Positions 12,685 to 25,461 of a DNA stretch of 64,000 nucleotides are shown here, in pieces (the stretch's first letter is position 1; every line of letters begins with the position of its first letter). The translations under genes were made by a program, and so were the position numbers. This DNA is from Protula sp. h YS-2021 (taxonomy: Eukaryota; Annelida; Polychaeta; Sabellida; Serpulidae), in assembly GCA_949752745.1 (NCBI GenBank), contig OX457026.1, forward strand, positions 37,490,723-37,554,722, written 5' to 3'. The notes below the pieces were generated by a model. It did no database searches. It was not told the origin of the DNA and was given only the letters and a program-made list of their open reading frames with translations.

Positions 12685-14829
12685 TTGGCATTACCATGAA
12701 TGAAAAAGCCCCAACCATCCCAGACTTATTTGCCGTACAAGCTGACATGACGAAAAATAAAAAGAATCAGATGGGAATGCATCGTATGAACTCAAACCAT
12801 AACAATTCACCTATTTCACAAGTGTAACAAAGCAGCCCGTTGCAAGAAAAAACATCAATGGCACCATTTTATGACAAACAGTTATGACGGAACAACCGAT
12901 ATACAATGTCTTTATAAGGTCAACACAAGTAGCAGCCTTTAGATTTAGTATTTTTATTGTATTTTTACTTCTGCACTGAATGATTTAAAGTATGTACTAG
13001 CATCGGCTCAAAGGCTACAGATAAGATAACATGCGATTCATGTGTTTATTAGAACTCTCATTAATGGTTGTTGAAAATCAAATGATAAGACTTCTGTTGG
13101 AACACTTGAATAAAATGCACAAATAATATGTTATTTTATGTTTTAAGTATGCATAATATGCAAAACATGCATGATAATGTTTCGAAGTGCCAGCTTCACC
13201 AATTAAGGAAACAGCTAGGCGTTTTGTGGAAATTTTCATATTATATATATATAATATGTATATATATAATATTAAATTCCAATATATTTTGAATAAAATA
13301 AAACAATTAACATTGTTATTTCTCCAAAATTATGTACTACTCATCCCAGGCGGCTTTATTAAGGAATATTACACCAAAATTGTCAGTTAATTTGGCTTAC
13401 AGAAGATACCCCCACCTCCACACCACTATACATATTTTATGAAACAAGAGCTTGAGGAAAAAAGAAAAATGGCGAATGCATTGCGGTGGAATGTCCCTTA
13501 GAATGAAATGACAGCTACTGCTGCAAAATTTCTAGGGAAACTTTCATTCTTGTCATACCAATGATGTGATTCCAGAAACTGATTGCGACCCAAACATGAA
13601 TACTAAATAAAACTAATAACAAACTTGTCATGAAATAAACTACCTGTCATGAAAAAGTAAGCGTTTTAACATGTCATCATTATCCCCCAATTAAGGTAGA
13701 ACTGGGTTTTCATGATAACAATGAATAAAAACTCTGATTTTTGTGAAACCAAATGAAAAGTAGACATGTCCTTTTAGTTCTCATCTTATTTTCCTGGGTT
13801 GTGATTACGAATCAGTGTTTGAAGAAAGAAGAAAAAAACCATATTGTTCCAAATGGTTGTCAAATAATGAACAGAAAGGGTAAGAGTATGGGTTTTACAC
13901 CAGGATAATATCGATGTTCACAAGCACTGTGCAGAGGTGAGAAGAAGCGAAGAGTTAGAAGCACGGGGCAGGGTCAAAAGGTCAAGACCCCAGGCCACGT
14001 AATCGACTTGTAACAGAGCCGGAGCAATGCACAATGACATCCCGTTGATCACGTGACTTTGTTGGTGCGGCGACAGTGACGCCAACAGCGGCACTAGAGG
14101 TCTAAGTAACTGTATTTGCGTCGGCTTTGGGCCAAGATATGCAATACTGCCGTGATGTTGTCCAAGAACTGTTCTCGAGAAAATTAGTCATAGAGGATAA
14201 TCAGGCCTGCTGTTTTCCTGCCTGTTTGGAACCGAAAGTCCGAAGAGGTTATTGCTTTTTTATGTCTCGTCAGCATGAAGGGGAGACATTTTGAGTTACT
14301 TTCGTCCGTTCGTTCATTTCGCGTCCTGTTTAATAGCGTTATTTAACTGTTCTTAGAAAAAGGATATCCTGTTTATATTTTTTTACTATTCATTTTAAAC
14401 TGTCGACCTGCAAAAAGCTTTGATTTATCGGGTGTACTGATAATCCTGTTGTATCTCTAGCCAAAAAAAAAGAAAAAAAAAGAAAAAAAATAACAAGTGG
14501 AGTGAACGAGTTAACCGGCAACGAGTTGATGATAGCCTGTGACGTACACAAAATGATACTATATGAGTATTTTAGTGCATGTTTCATTGTATGAGACCCA
14601 CATTAGTCAGGAACCGGGCAGCAAGGGTGGACTGAATGGGGGGCCTCTACGAGAAAGAAGAACAGAGAAGCTCAAATTTGCATCAATATTTCAGTATCAA
14701 ACTGGACCGTTTTCGCTACCAAGTAGCGAAAATTAAAGTGAAGGGCGACAAAAATTTCAAAAAAAGGTCAAAATTGACCATTAACGAAGAGGTCAATGTC
14801 ACCGAGGTACCTGTTATGTAACGTTGTTT
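12685..14829. other. Intergenic, no gene seen
   Basis: No coding-like ORF. A small AT palindrome (TATATATATAATATGTATATATATAA) at about 13243-13270 and an A-rich purine run at 14461-14490 are the only structures noted. Confidence 0.5.
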
Positions 14830-15890
14830 AGGCCCAAAGGGTCCGAAATCCGCTCAAAATCACTCTACCTGTAACTGTTTTCGAGATAATGGTCAACTTC
14901 CGGTTTTTAAAAGTGATCTCGAATGAGGAGGTTAAGGTCACCGAGATACCTCTTGTGTAACGTGTGTTAAGTATAAAAGGATCGAATATTACCGGAAGAT
15001 CTCCAACCGTTTACGAGATAATGGTCAACTTCGGTTTATGACATTGTTATGACTGAAGAGGTCTAGCTCACCGAAGTACCGGTTTTTGACCTTGGCCGAG
15101 GAGGTCAAGGTCAAAGAGCACCTCTTACATATCGTCCTTTAGGCCCAAAAGTCGAAAATAAGCTCTATCTCTAACCGTTTAAGAGGTAATGATCAGCTTC
15201 TGGTTTTTGACTTTGACTCTGACTGAGGAGGTCAAGACCACTGAGATGCCTATTACATAACGTATTTTAGGCCCAGATGGTAGAGAATGAACTCAAAATC
15301 TTACCGTTCTCGGTATAATGGTCAACTTTCGATTTTTGATCTTGACCATAACCGAGGAGGTCACGGTCAACCGGGTATCTCTTACACAACGTCTTTTAGG
15401 CCCAAGGAGTCGAAGAGAACCTAAAAATCTCTAACCGTGTACGGGATAATGGTCAGCTTCCGGTTTTTAATAAGAAGAAGTCTTGCTCACCGAGATACCT
15501 CTTACATAGCGTCTTGATATCCAAACGGTCGAAATTAAGCTCGAAATCTTTCTACATCCAACCGTTTTCGAGACGATGGTTAACTTCTTGATTCTGACCT
15601 TGGCCATGACCAAGGAGGTCAAGTTCACCGAGGTACTTCTTACATAAAGTCTTTTAGGCCCAACTTCCTGGTTTGGACATTGTCATTGTCGAAGACTTCA
15701 AGGTAACGAGGTACCTCTTACATAACGTGTTTTAGGTCCAAAACGGTCGAAAATCAGCTCAAAATCGAGATAATGGCCAACTTCCGGTTTTTGACCTTGG
15801 CTATGGCCGATGAAGTCATGGTCACCGGGGTACCTCTTGCATAAATTCTTTGATCTCAATTTGACCTTGACCATGAAGGTGAAGGCAAAA
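14830..15890. repeat. Degenerate tandem repeat rich in AGGTCA half-sites
   Basis: Roughly eight diverged copies of a unit of about 120-150 bp. Each contains AGGTCAAGGTCACCGAGGTA-like sequence, CCTCTTACATAACGTCTTTT, AGGCCCAAA, CGAGATAATGGTCAACTTCC and GGTTTTTGACCTTGACC. The recurring AGGTCA/TGACCT words equal nuclear-receptor half-sites. Similar but fewer copies occur at 6060-6440 and, as a fragment, at 63540-63660, so this is a dispersed genomic family rather than a gene. Confidence 0.8.
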
Positions 15891-17370
15891 TTCGGATTTC
15901 ACGACGCCTCATCATTCTCTATTCGCGAGCCTAATTTAATCTTGCTACGCTAAACTGACGTTGAGTTGGTTCAACTAGACATGCTGGAAATTTGGTCGTC
16001 CTAGCCCTAACCATCTCAGAGGAGTTTGCCTGACAAGGTTTTGGCGGACAAAGGAATTGTACGAAAACTTTTTACCGAATCGAACGAATTTAATAAACAA
16101 GGGGATTACAAATTCCCAAGTGTAACAACGGACATCAACTAACTAATAAATGTCAATTTACAGCAGCCAGTGTACAAACGTCAGTGTGTAGGCACAGATC
16201 TCACACTTTTTAGGATAAGCATCACCTGTGAAAGGCTCTTGCTGTTCAGTACTGGTTTGTGCCTTCCTGGTTCATCTTTTCCCTTGAACATGTGTTACAC
16301 ACGCGTTCGGCCGGTCGATTTAAGAAACTGAGCTTGACCAGTCAGACATGCTACATATTATTTCTTTGCAAAATTTGGTCGTTCTAGCCCGAGCCGTTTC
16401 AGAGGAGTTCGCGTGACTAGGTTATGACGGGAAAAAAAGGAATCATACGGAAACACTTCGTAAGAATTCACGAAGCGAGGGGATGGAAAATCCCAAGTGT
16501 GATGATGAGAATTGGTGCAACGACGGTCCCGTTAAGTTTGTCTACATCAGAATGTCAAGGAGAGATTACCACAATGAGCTGAATCGATTGGCTCAAGTTT
16601 TTGTCGTTTGTAAAGGGCGTTAACATTTCAACCTCATGATCAGCCGCATTGTAATGCAGGCAAGTGTTAAAGATGTTGTAAAATAATAATCACGGATATT
16701 TCACTTCATTTCAAATGCAATTTTTATCATAAAATTGTCCCGATAAAAATTGTTTGCCATAAAATTAACATTTTTTTCTCGACCGATTGCACATGATTTA
16801 TATGAGTGTTCGTGTTTCACTGTGTCAGCGTTTCATGTCTCCGATGAATGGCGGGAGGCACATTAATAATGTCGGTGTCCGTCCGACCACAATTCAGTAT
16901 GTCCGACTGTCTGTCCTTGGATAATCGTTATATTCTTCGCAGCATTTCTTTTGAAAGCCTCAGCTAATTTTCTTTGTGAAATTTGTGAGAAATACTCCTT
17001 ACACAAATGCCAAATGGTGATTAACTCTAGGTGACCTTGACTTCAAAGTCACCAGTTGCCGAGGCAAAACAGCTGATAAATTTTTGTTCGTGGTATACCT
17101 TTTACATTCCTATGTTCATTTCGCAATGATTTTTTGTGCTCTCACTCTCAGCATGAAGTCCAAAATAGGGTAAACGGTCAAACAGCTTAGCTTTTACAGT
17201 GTATTTTTTCTCAGGCGACGAAAATTGTAACCACAGAAATTACCAGACGATTATTAATATTGGTGACATATCTGATACCTTTTGTGGCCATTGTGGCAAC
17301 GATGACTCCGATGTTATAATGCATATTTGTTATTGTTTGGTGACCACTGCCCACTATAAGTGTACACTGC
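15891..17370. other. Intergenic, dispersed repeat fragments
   Basis: Two related segments (about 15905-16100 and 16330-16500) share wording such as TCTAGCC, TCAGAGGAGTT and ATGACGGGAAA-like tracts, pointing to copies of one dispersed repeat. No gene is supported. Confidence 0.4.
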
Positions 17371-17447
17371 TCAGTACTCCCGGAACCCCGGAAATCGGAC
17401 CACCATTGGGACTGAGTAAAAGTGGTCCGATTTCCGGGGTTCGAGCA
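17371..17447. mobile_element. Tiny MITE with Tigger-like ends
   Basis: CCCGGAACCCCGGAAATCGG at the left is mirrored by CCGATTTCCGGGGTTCGA at the right across about 30 bp of spacer. The GGTCCGAT...GGGGTTC wording matches the units of the minisatellite at 17860-18420 and resembles the Tigger-like ends at 4367-5395. Confidence 0.55.
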
Positions 17448-17859
17448 TAGACGAGTGTCTTATAATCCATACTATCCTAACTGCATCATAGTCGATAAAG
17501 AACACATATTTTTCATTTTGTTAATTTTTTTTCAAGAAGTTTTAATGCGAGTAGAAAACGCATAGGAATACTACCTACTGTTCAATCAAAATCCAGCTAA
17601 AACCTCATTGAAAAATAACAGAAAAATTTTACTAGCACATTTTTCCCATTTGATTTTCTACCTGATTCTATTTACTTAGTTCTACCTTCCTGGAGGGATA
17701 TGTTTTTACATGTTTTTTTTTTAAATTTTTTTCTTCTTGCGCTTCCACACAGAATATGCTCCAACCCTCTGCCCAGTTACCCTCTACTTGGGAATCATCG
17801 ACTGTTGGTTATTCAATACACGTGTGCTATGATTGTTCTGAGGCCGATCCGACTTAAGG
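17448..17859. other. Intergenic, no gene seen
   Basis: AT-rich sequence separating the small MITE from the minisatellite; nothing supportable. Confidence 0.4.
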
Positions 17860-18420
17860 GGTTCAAAACGACTTTAGGGACTGCAGGGTCGCTTATAATA
17901 GAACTGACTGGAAGAACTTCGGTTCTGGTGAATAGTGGTCCGATTAGGGGGTGGTCCGATCCGGGGTTCTAATGAATAGTGGTCCGATTAGGGGGGGGGG
18001 GGGTGTCCGATCCGGGGTTCTGGTGAATAGTGGTCCGATTAGGGGGTGGTCCGATCCGGGGTTCTGGTAAATAGTGGTCCGATTGGGGGGGGTGTCCGAC
18101 CCGGGGTTCTGGTGAATAGTGGTCCGATTAGGGGGGTGGTCCGATCCGGGGTTCTGGTGAATAGTGGTCCGATCCGGGGATCTGGTGAATAGTGGTCCGA
18201 TAAGGGGGTGGTCCGATCCGGGGTTCTGGTGAATAGTGGTCCGATTGGGGGGGGGGGGTGTCCGATCCGGGGTTCTGGTGAATAGTGGTCCGATTGGGGG
18301 GGGGGGTGTCCGATCCGGGGTTCTGGTGAATAGTGGTCCGATTAGGGGGTGGTCCGATCCGGGGTTCTGGTGAATAGTGGTCCGATCAGGGGGTGGTCCG
18401 ATCTGGGGGTTTCTGGTGTA
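17860..18420. repeat. Minisatellite built from a transposon-end-like motif
   Basis: About a dozen tandem units, mostly near 44 bp, each reading roughly TGGTCCGATTAGGGGGTGG then TCCGATCCGGGGTTCTGG and TGAATAG. G-run length varies between units (5 to 11). The GGTCCGATCCGGGGTTC core equals the terminal wording of the MITE at 17371-17447. The 186-codon ORF across it is a translation of the repeat. Confidence 0.85.
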
Positions 18421-19595
18421 CTTGGCGATTGCTTCAGATACCACGCGTTTCAAGTATTCTGCGGTGTTGCAATAAACCTTACTGGCTACAATCTTGTTTC
18501 TCATCCCCTGGTCGGGTCAGTAAAATCAACAATGAAAAAAAGTAACCCGGCCCGGTCTAAGTAATTTCGAGTAAAAAACAAAAACAGGAATCGGCGGCCC
18601 GGCCGCATGGGTATCAAGAAAAAAGATTAACCCAGAAGGCAGAAACGGTACTGAACAGTATGGGCCTGTCACATGTGATATTTATCCTAAAATGTGAGAT
18701 CTGTGCCTATATACTGATGTTTGTACACTGGCCTTTCTAAGTTGGCATTATTAGTTCGTTGATGTATGTTATTTTAACTGTTTTTTTCTGCATTTGGCTA
18801 CGTAAATACAAGTTCATTCCAAAGTGGTGGCGGTATTAATTAAAATTCACACTCCTTTCGCTTAAATTTGTGCTTGTATGTAATATTGCACAGAGTATTA
18901 AGAAGTTTTTTTAACATCTTCACAAGGACATTTTACGCAAATATCCAAATAATCTACCTTTTGAAATACAATTCATTTCGCAGATGTCTAGTAGTTCATT
19001 TTTGCTTATTGAAATTTATTTATCCAAGCGTTTTTATGAAATGTAACCCTGGCATTTGTTGTGTTATTTGACCCCAAATAAGGAGAAAAAAACTCCAATT
19101 GCTATTTGGCCTTGACATCATGCCTCATATCATTTCAGTCAGAATCAGAACAAGCAATTTCGTCAGGTCAACGACTACACGTTTTCAAAAGCACTTTTCT
19201 ATTCACCACCATTTTCGTGATACCTATGTTATGCAATTTACTTAGAATATATCTTTTTTTTTGCGAGGACTTATCTCCGATTAGGTCCAGGGATTCAGAT
19301 TTATAGCTTTCTTTTAAAGGATAACTGAAACTCTACGCAGATGAGCTTTCAGAAGATTGACCAGTCAGCTCAATGGCAATAATTTGAAAAAAAAAAAAAA
19401 CACTTTTAAAGTCCTTATGAATTAAACAGCGTGCATTTTAAAAAATCTACACCATTCGCTTTTTAACCTTTTTTCAAAACTGTTGTATCGTGCACTTCGG
19501 TGCAAAAAAAAAAAGCACGAAAGAAATTTGAGTTCAAGTTTAGTCAATTTTTTATCGCATCTTTGACTACATAGTACGATAACATTTCTGCCTCA
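18421..19595. other. Intergenic, no gene seen
   Basis: No coding-like frame; short A/T homopolymers only. Confidence 0.5.
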
Positions 19596-19935
19596 AAACT
19601 GGCGTTTTATTTTCGTAAAACGCTCTTTTACGAGTAAAAGCGTAATTCGCGTTCTCCACTTTTATACGGTTTTTCTCCTAAACTCTAAGAATCACACAGA
19701 GTGGGAACTAAGAATTTTTCTTAGTGGCTCGAATAGTCCCGTTCTTGGTAACAGCTAATCAGCATCCTTGTTACTTTGGTACCAAGCCTCATTCGAGTAT
19801 TGTTCTCCTGCACCAACTATACCTAGATCCGTGGGATGGCTGGGAGGGAAAACTATGATAAAAGTGGAAAACGCGAATTACGCTTATACTCGTAAAAGAG
19901 CGTTTCACGAAAATAAAACGTCAATTTTACTTCAT
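19596..19935. repeat. Inverted repeat (stem of about 70 bp, spacer about 190 bp)
   Basis: GCGTTTTATTTTCGTAAAACG...TTACGAGTAAAAGCGTAATTCGCG at 19596-19672 is mirrored at about 19858-19935. The spacer contains the left copy of the long inverted repeat that bounds the DIRS-like element. Confidence 0.7.
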
Positions 19936-21111
19936 AAAAGCTCCGAATTCGCTTATCTCCACTTTTATACGAGACTAACACAGCAGTCGGGTTGACCTGC
20001 GTTGTGAGCCAAGCTTAGAATATATTTTTTTCAAGAACTTTTACTCCAAAAGAACGTGCCGAGTTCCGTGTGAAGGAAGAAAGACGTAAATAAAGCACTG
20101 CTGAAGATGGTTCATGTGTTTAATGTGCCTTAGTTCAAAATATAATCGAGTTGGTGAACAGCTCACGCCCACGGAAGGACGAACAGGCGAAAAAGAGAAC
20201 AGGTAGCGAAGATGCACCAACGACTAAGCTCTTCTCCGCTATCAACCCTTGCTAATACCATCTCCCTCCATCCTCCCACGAGATGGTAGCCAACCTTATC
20301 ACAAGGATCGACCTGAGAATACGTACTGTAATATTTTTTATTTGGTTTTCTCACAAACATGATCGTAGACGCAAGTCCACGCAGTCAACAATGTGACCAA
20401 GCAGTTTTATTACTGAGAAGGTGCATGGTCACTTACAAAGAGTATACACCAGAATTCATTACAATGACAAAACATGAATTAGCTATGGTCAAACGCAATA
20501 TGATACTTAAAGTTTCAGATATGTAACCAAGACCCAATCCAGTGGCTTAATACGCAGTGCCCTTGCCATGGTATAGGGGCAAGCAATAGGAAGTACTCGT
20601 ACAAGACAGATGGACGCACCATTGCGCTCTCTTTTAGTATACTACCTCACATTATCGAATGATCAACACTGAACGCACTACAATACGCTCAACTCAAAGG
20701 CAGTGACCAGAAAGGAGGAGCACTCTTATGCTCATTCAATAATGACCAGATGCTATTAGTTACACAACGAAGGCACTGTAATGTGCTTATGTAGGATTTC
20801 GGTTACTTGCTAAGTGAACTGGGTTAGTCTAGGTATATGATCCCTGCGAGTCCGACTCTATTGGCCGTGACGGATACACCGATGAAGATGCGTAGTGTGC
20901 ATATACACCGCGTTTGCCAAGGGAAGATGGAGTACCGGCCTCGCAGAGGTGGACCACTGAAACCCAGCGCTAACCAACGTTCAGGTGTGTGGGCTGCAGT
21001 AGGACCGTCCTCAGGGTACTGAGCCATAACAAGAGCGTACGGTGCTCGTGTCTTTAGGGAAACTAAGGGGTGTCAAGACATAGTTATCGGAGGCCTTGGT
21101 TCTGGCCCCTC

Positions 21112-21760
21112 TTATATTTGCCTGAGCCGTTGCCGGGGCGCTGAACGAAGGCTTTTGTGTTTGGGTCTGTCGCACTGGGAATAATCTATTAGATAATATT
21201 TAATGAACGAATTAGGTGTTGACCAACAACCAGTTTTCATTATGTCCGTTAAGGGTAAGCTACGCAGAGCCCTGACTGAAATGACAACTTGTCTTATTTG
21301 ATAGGTCTTAACATTACATGGGTCCCTGAACTCCGTCTCTGTTTGAGCTTTACCGTAGGCGTCCAGAATTACATTTTTAATATATTCGGATATGGTCTGT
21401 TTTGACGGATCTTTATTGAACTTGAGCATGAAGGAAATGGTCAACGCTTTTTGCCCCTCTTTCCTGTAGCCGTTTGAGAGACGAAGATACTTTCGTAGAA
21501 CCAGACAGAGAGATACCACGCCTCTCTCTATGTCTTCCTCTGCCAAGGCTGGCAGTGTTATTTGTTCCAAGGTACCAAGACCGGCGGTGGCAATGTGGGA
21601 CTTGCCCATCAACTCTGCCCTCAGTTTTAGAAAGACTTTTTTCACTCACCATTCTCCTTCATGATCTGGCGATCCAGGGCGTTGATTTCATTCTTCTCTT
21701 GCCTGATGCCAGTGCTTGCAGGAAGGTGAATCTTACCGCTCCGTTTTTGGGGATATAATC
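21112..21760 (-). pseudogene. DIRS-type tyrosine recombinase, frameshifted
   Basis: The N-terminal box FTFLQALASGKRRMKS, which carries the first catalytic Arg region, lies at about 21690-21732 in one frame. The C-terminal part follows in another frame: LRKYLRLSNGYRKEGQKAL, TISEYIKNVILDAYGKA, the TYQIRQVVISVRAL box (where the usual His of HxxR is not evident) and the nucleophile box TGCWSTPNSFIKYYLIDY. The order and spacing match the YR of DIRS1-like elements, whose integration uses a circular intermediate. The frameshift near 21650 and the missing His predict loss of function. Confidence 0.65.
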
Positions 21761-22099
21761 TCGTCCCCAAAAATGTCTGCCCTTTGGAGGGACCAAGGAC
21801 AGGTCTCACTGTGCTATGTTAGTGACTGAACGGGGAGAGTGGCATAGGCAGTGCCGGTCTTTCCGTGGTTTATAACCCATCAACCTCGAACCTATGGCCG
21901 CCCGATAGCCCTAGATCGAACACACCTTCAGGTATTCTGACATGAACAGGTGCTCAAGGAAATCTGCCACTACTGCTGGCGCAGCCTGAAATGGATCTAA
22001 CCGGGCTTTAGCTCACCAACTAGCAAATATGTTCCACTTCGACCGATACACCTTTGCTGTGGACTCACTATGGTTATTTATCATTTTTTGACACTTCCT

Positions 22100-22701
22100 G
22101 GAGATGTCTTGCCTCTCTAGGAACGAAGGGACAGACATCACAGATGCAAGTCTAGCAGGTAGGGATCGGGTGGAGGCATGGCCAATGGGGCTAAGACAAG
22201 ATCTTTTGGTGGCATGGTAACCTCAGCAGCATTCGAGTCACGCACTTGATCAGGATGGTGAACCAAGGGGCGTCGGGTGACCACGGGGCTATCAGGAGCA
22301 GGTGACTGGGTTTGAGTAGTACTGCTGTCTGGATAACTAGCAGTAAGATTGATTGAGGGGAAAAGGCGTCGGACTTCGCCTCCTGGCCACTCGCAGGTCA
22401 GGGCGTTGATTGCCTAGATCCGTGCGTCTGGACACGGGAAGACAGATATCTTGGCAGCCTGGTCGTCAACGCGTTTGAAAAACAAGTCCAGGGTAGGTCT
22501 TCCCCATGGAAAGTGTTTGATTGCCCACGCGAAAGCCAGGGCTGATAGACACCACTCCTTGTGTATTACCTCACCGTACTGTATCGTACTGATGACTCCT
22601 GGCGCGAGAGAACGCAAGGGGTAACTCAGGATCGACCAAGACGCACCCGGGCTTGGTAGTGAACCAAGGATCCTGATGGTACCTGTTCCTTGGTAAGTCA
22701 C
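22100..22701 (-). pseudogene. DIRS-like RNase H C-terminal region and linker
   Basis: The frame at 22414-22701 contains HKEWCLSALAFAWAIKHFPW, GRPTLDLFFKRVDDQAAKIS and VFPCPDARI, then a stop; the same frame continues AINALTCEWPGGEVRRLFPS with Pro-rich text. These correspond to the end of the RNase H-like domain and the linker before the recombinase in DIRS-like elements (pattern EWSL...WG.P..DLFA.R.N.....F..PDP.A). No upstream reverse transcriptase motifs were found between here and 23400. Confidence 0.55.
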
Positions 22702-23410
22702 CTAACCAAGATGTACTAAGCCTTGGTACGTACCTGGCTCTTAATACTTCTTGGCACTTGGTACTTGAGCTCAACCCCAAGCAGCGTGCTTAGTAGCTAG
22801 TACTGAGTGCAACCAAGGCTAGACTGACGGTGCCTGCCGAGCAAGAAAGGCGACTGCGTCGGTTGAAAATCAACCTTCTGCGTCCAGGCGATTCACAGTA
22901 ATCTCCTACTGCGTTGGAGTTATTGGTACTAGGAAGCAGCAAGCTACGCGGCTTGGTCACAAGTGACCAAGGTTGAAAAGTAGCTTGAGATTCGGAGAGA
23001 CGTCAGCAATCTGACAAAATCCATGCTCCTAGATGGACCGCCAGTTCGTGCTCCCAAACTAGCAAACGGTGGAGACCTACCAGTCATATTTTTCGTTGAA
23101 AGATTTACTAGCAGAGAGCCAATATCTCCAAAATTCGCGAGCCCACAACGCTCGTGTTGACACATCCAAAAAAAGGAAAGTACCATCCAACATTTAATAA
23201 CAAATTCGGAGAAATTCACTTTAGACTGAAGGCAGTAAAACAAAAGAAATCTGCCTAGAGAAACGCGAGTGGTTGGTGCCGCACGCAATACGAGAATGAG
23301 GCTTAGTACCAAGGTACCAAGGATACTGATTGGCTGTTACCAAGAACGGGACTATGCGACACACTAAGAAAAATTCTCAGTTCCCAATTTGCGTGATTTT
23401 TAGAGTTTAC

Positions 23411-24829
23411 GAGAAAACCCATATAAAAAAAAGAGATAAGCGAATTCGGAGCATTTACGAAGTAACAGGACACACTAAGCAGTACCGGAGTTGAGTCGGT
23501 AAATACAGAGTTGTGGGTATCAGTCTGTCTTTCTTTCTATCTCTGCGGTCTGCAGTCTGTCATTTTGATCTGCCCTGTCCACCTTCCATCCGAACACTTT
23601 TAGGCGCGAAAGAAAGCAACATCAGGAGTTCGGCAAAATGTGGCGTGAATTGGAGCTGGAACGTAATATAGTAAAATCTCAGAGATCGTTTACTCTCCTG
23701 CCACACCATCGCGCGACGACAACCGGGGCGACATCAGGCACTGTGAACGCAGCATATCTCCTGCCACCTCGTTTAGCAACGACACCGGGGATGGCCTAGG
23801 AACTTTTTATCTTCTTGTATTCCCACCGTATTCCCAACGCCCCCCCCCCCGTATCTTTATCTCGGTATCTTATCGTTTTCTTCCATAAACATATATACAA
23901 ATGTTCCATCTTTTTTTTAAACTGAAACTCATCTGACGTTGAAATGTCTTGATCACAGCAGCAATGTAAATGGCAATGACGTTTTCATGAAAGTTTCATT
24001 TTCGTTTTGAAATTTTAGATTAAGTATGTTTTTAGTGAACATAAACCCTTCTAACAATCAAAACATGCGTATTTTAATGAAAAATATGAAACTGGAGGAA
24101 TGAGGACGCGATTTTTCTTATTGTTTCAAACGTTTTTTGTGTGAAAAAAATATTCCAACAATCGCAACAAAAATGCCACTATCGCAACAAAAAGGACACT
24201 ATCAGTAGGCTAGTATTGCCGCCAAAAGTAGTTTTCATATTGTGAAACTCAGTTGTAGAAAATCTGTACAAATTTATAAAGGAATTCGCTGAAAAGTGTG
24301 GGAGAAGAAGCTTTTTGATAATTGACTACCAAGTACTTTTTAAAGCCCCTCCCCATTTAGCCATTTTTTGGCGGATCACCAGAAAGGTACATTTTTAAAA
24401 GAGGACTGAATATTTATGAAAAATTTGGCGACAGTCCGATCACAATCGTGAAAGAAGGATCGCTTTGAAAGTTGACTACCGAAAAATGCCTCCCTTCCCC
24501 ATTTGGCCAATTTTGGGGGAGAGGGATCACAAAAAAGTAATTTTTCAATAGAGGCCTACCTAAAGAACATTCGTGCAAACTTTAAAGAAAATATAAGAAA
24601 CAATGTGGGAGAAAAAGCATTTTGAAAATTGGCAACGAAAAAATTTAAATGCCTTAATTTAGAGCCAATTTTTTGCGCAAAAAATTGCTAAGTTTATCTG
24701 CCTTATTGTTGGAGCTGAAGTTAATAGTATGTGTTTCTTCAATTAATTTTTGCTTACTTGAGTATTTTGCGTGGGATGGCATTGAGTTCTTTATATTGTC
24801 GTAATTGTAAAACGATTGAGAGAGCTACT
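23411..24829. other. Intergenic, no gene seen
   Basis: A C-run near 23840-23850 and short near-repeats around 24300-24620 (GTGGGAGAAGAAGC.TTTTGA and related) hint at a diverged tandem duplication. No ORF is supportable. Confidence 0.4.
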
Positions 24830-25411
24830 TTTTGACGTGCTTTGGCGCATTTTCAGTCATCATTGAACCATTTTTGTGCGGGCTTTTCAGCAATGCTCTG
24901 AATGAGAGCGGCGAATAATAGGATTGGATTGTCATCTTCAGCAAAATTGTCACTTTTAATACCATGATGGCATAATTCATGGAACAACGACCATTCTGCT
25001 TTACCAAATTTCCACTTCGGTAACCTTTGCTCGCGCATGGGTACGGTCTGCCTCAAGAAAATGGTCGCTTCCATACAGATCGCCTAAAAGTTCCGGAAAG
25101 ATAGGTTGACAGAGGTTTTTGAACCAGTTCCAGGGTGAATGTAAGTTGAGAGATTTGTCATTGAGTAAAGAGAGACCATGGTGGATTGAAAAATTTTTCA
25201 CAAGCTTCCTTTGAAATCAGTGTTGCTGTTGCCCCATAATAGGATGTGGGCATTGAAATCACCTAAAACAATATTGGATAGGTAGTTAATAAATTGTTAA
25301 ATGGATGTGGTATCCTATTGTAACATGAGGTGCCTGGTCTTAGAGGGTTGTATACATTGGAATTGGGCCTTGGATGATATATGTTTGTAAAACATAGATA
25401 CTCCACCGGTA

Positions 25412-25461
<50 letters not shown>

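Larger units (their letters stand above)
19690..23410 (-). mobile_element. Internally deleted DIRS-like (tyrosine-recombinase) retrotransposon
   Basis: Inverted repeats of about 100 bp bound the region: left about 19695-19800 (GGGAACTAAGAATTTTTCTTAG ... CCCGTTCTTGGTAACAG) and right about 23290-23400 in reverse complement. On the minus strand, in DIRS order, lie an RNase-H-like end (22414-22701), a proline-rich linker, then a tyrosine recombinase (21112-21760). Inverted termini plus RNase H followed by YR is the hallmark of DIRS elements. At 3.7 kb it is short for the group, and reverse transcriptase and gag are not seen. A stop ends the RNase-H frame and there is at least one frameshift, so it is inactive. 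Confidence 0.65.

Noticed and set aside
17944..18504. 186-codon minus-strand ORF with repeated IGPLFTRTPDR units
   Set aside because: Translation of the G-run minisatellite; unit length and G-runs vary without regard to frame.
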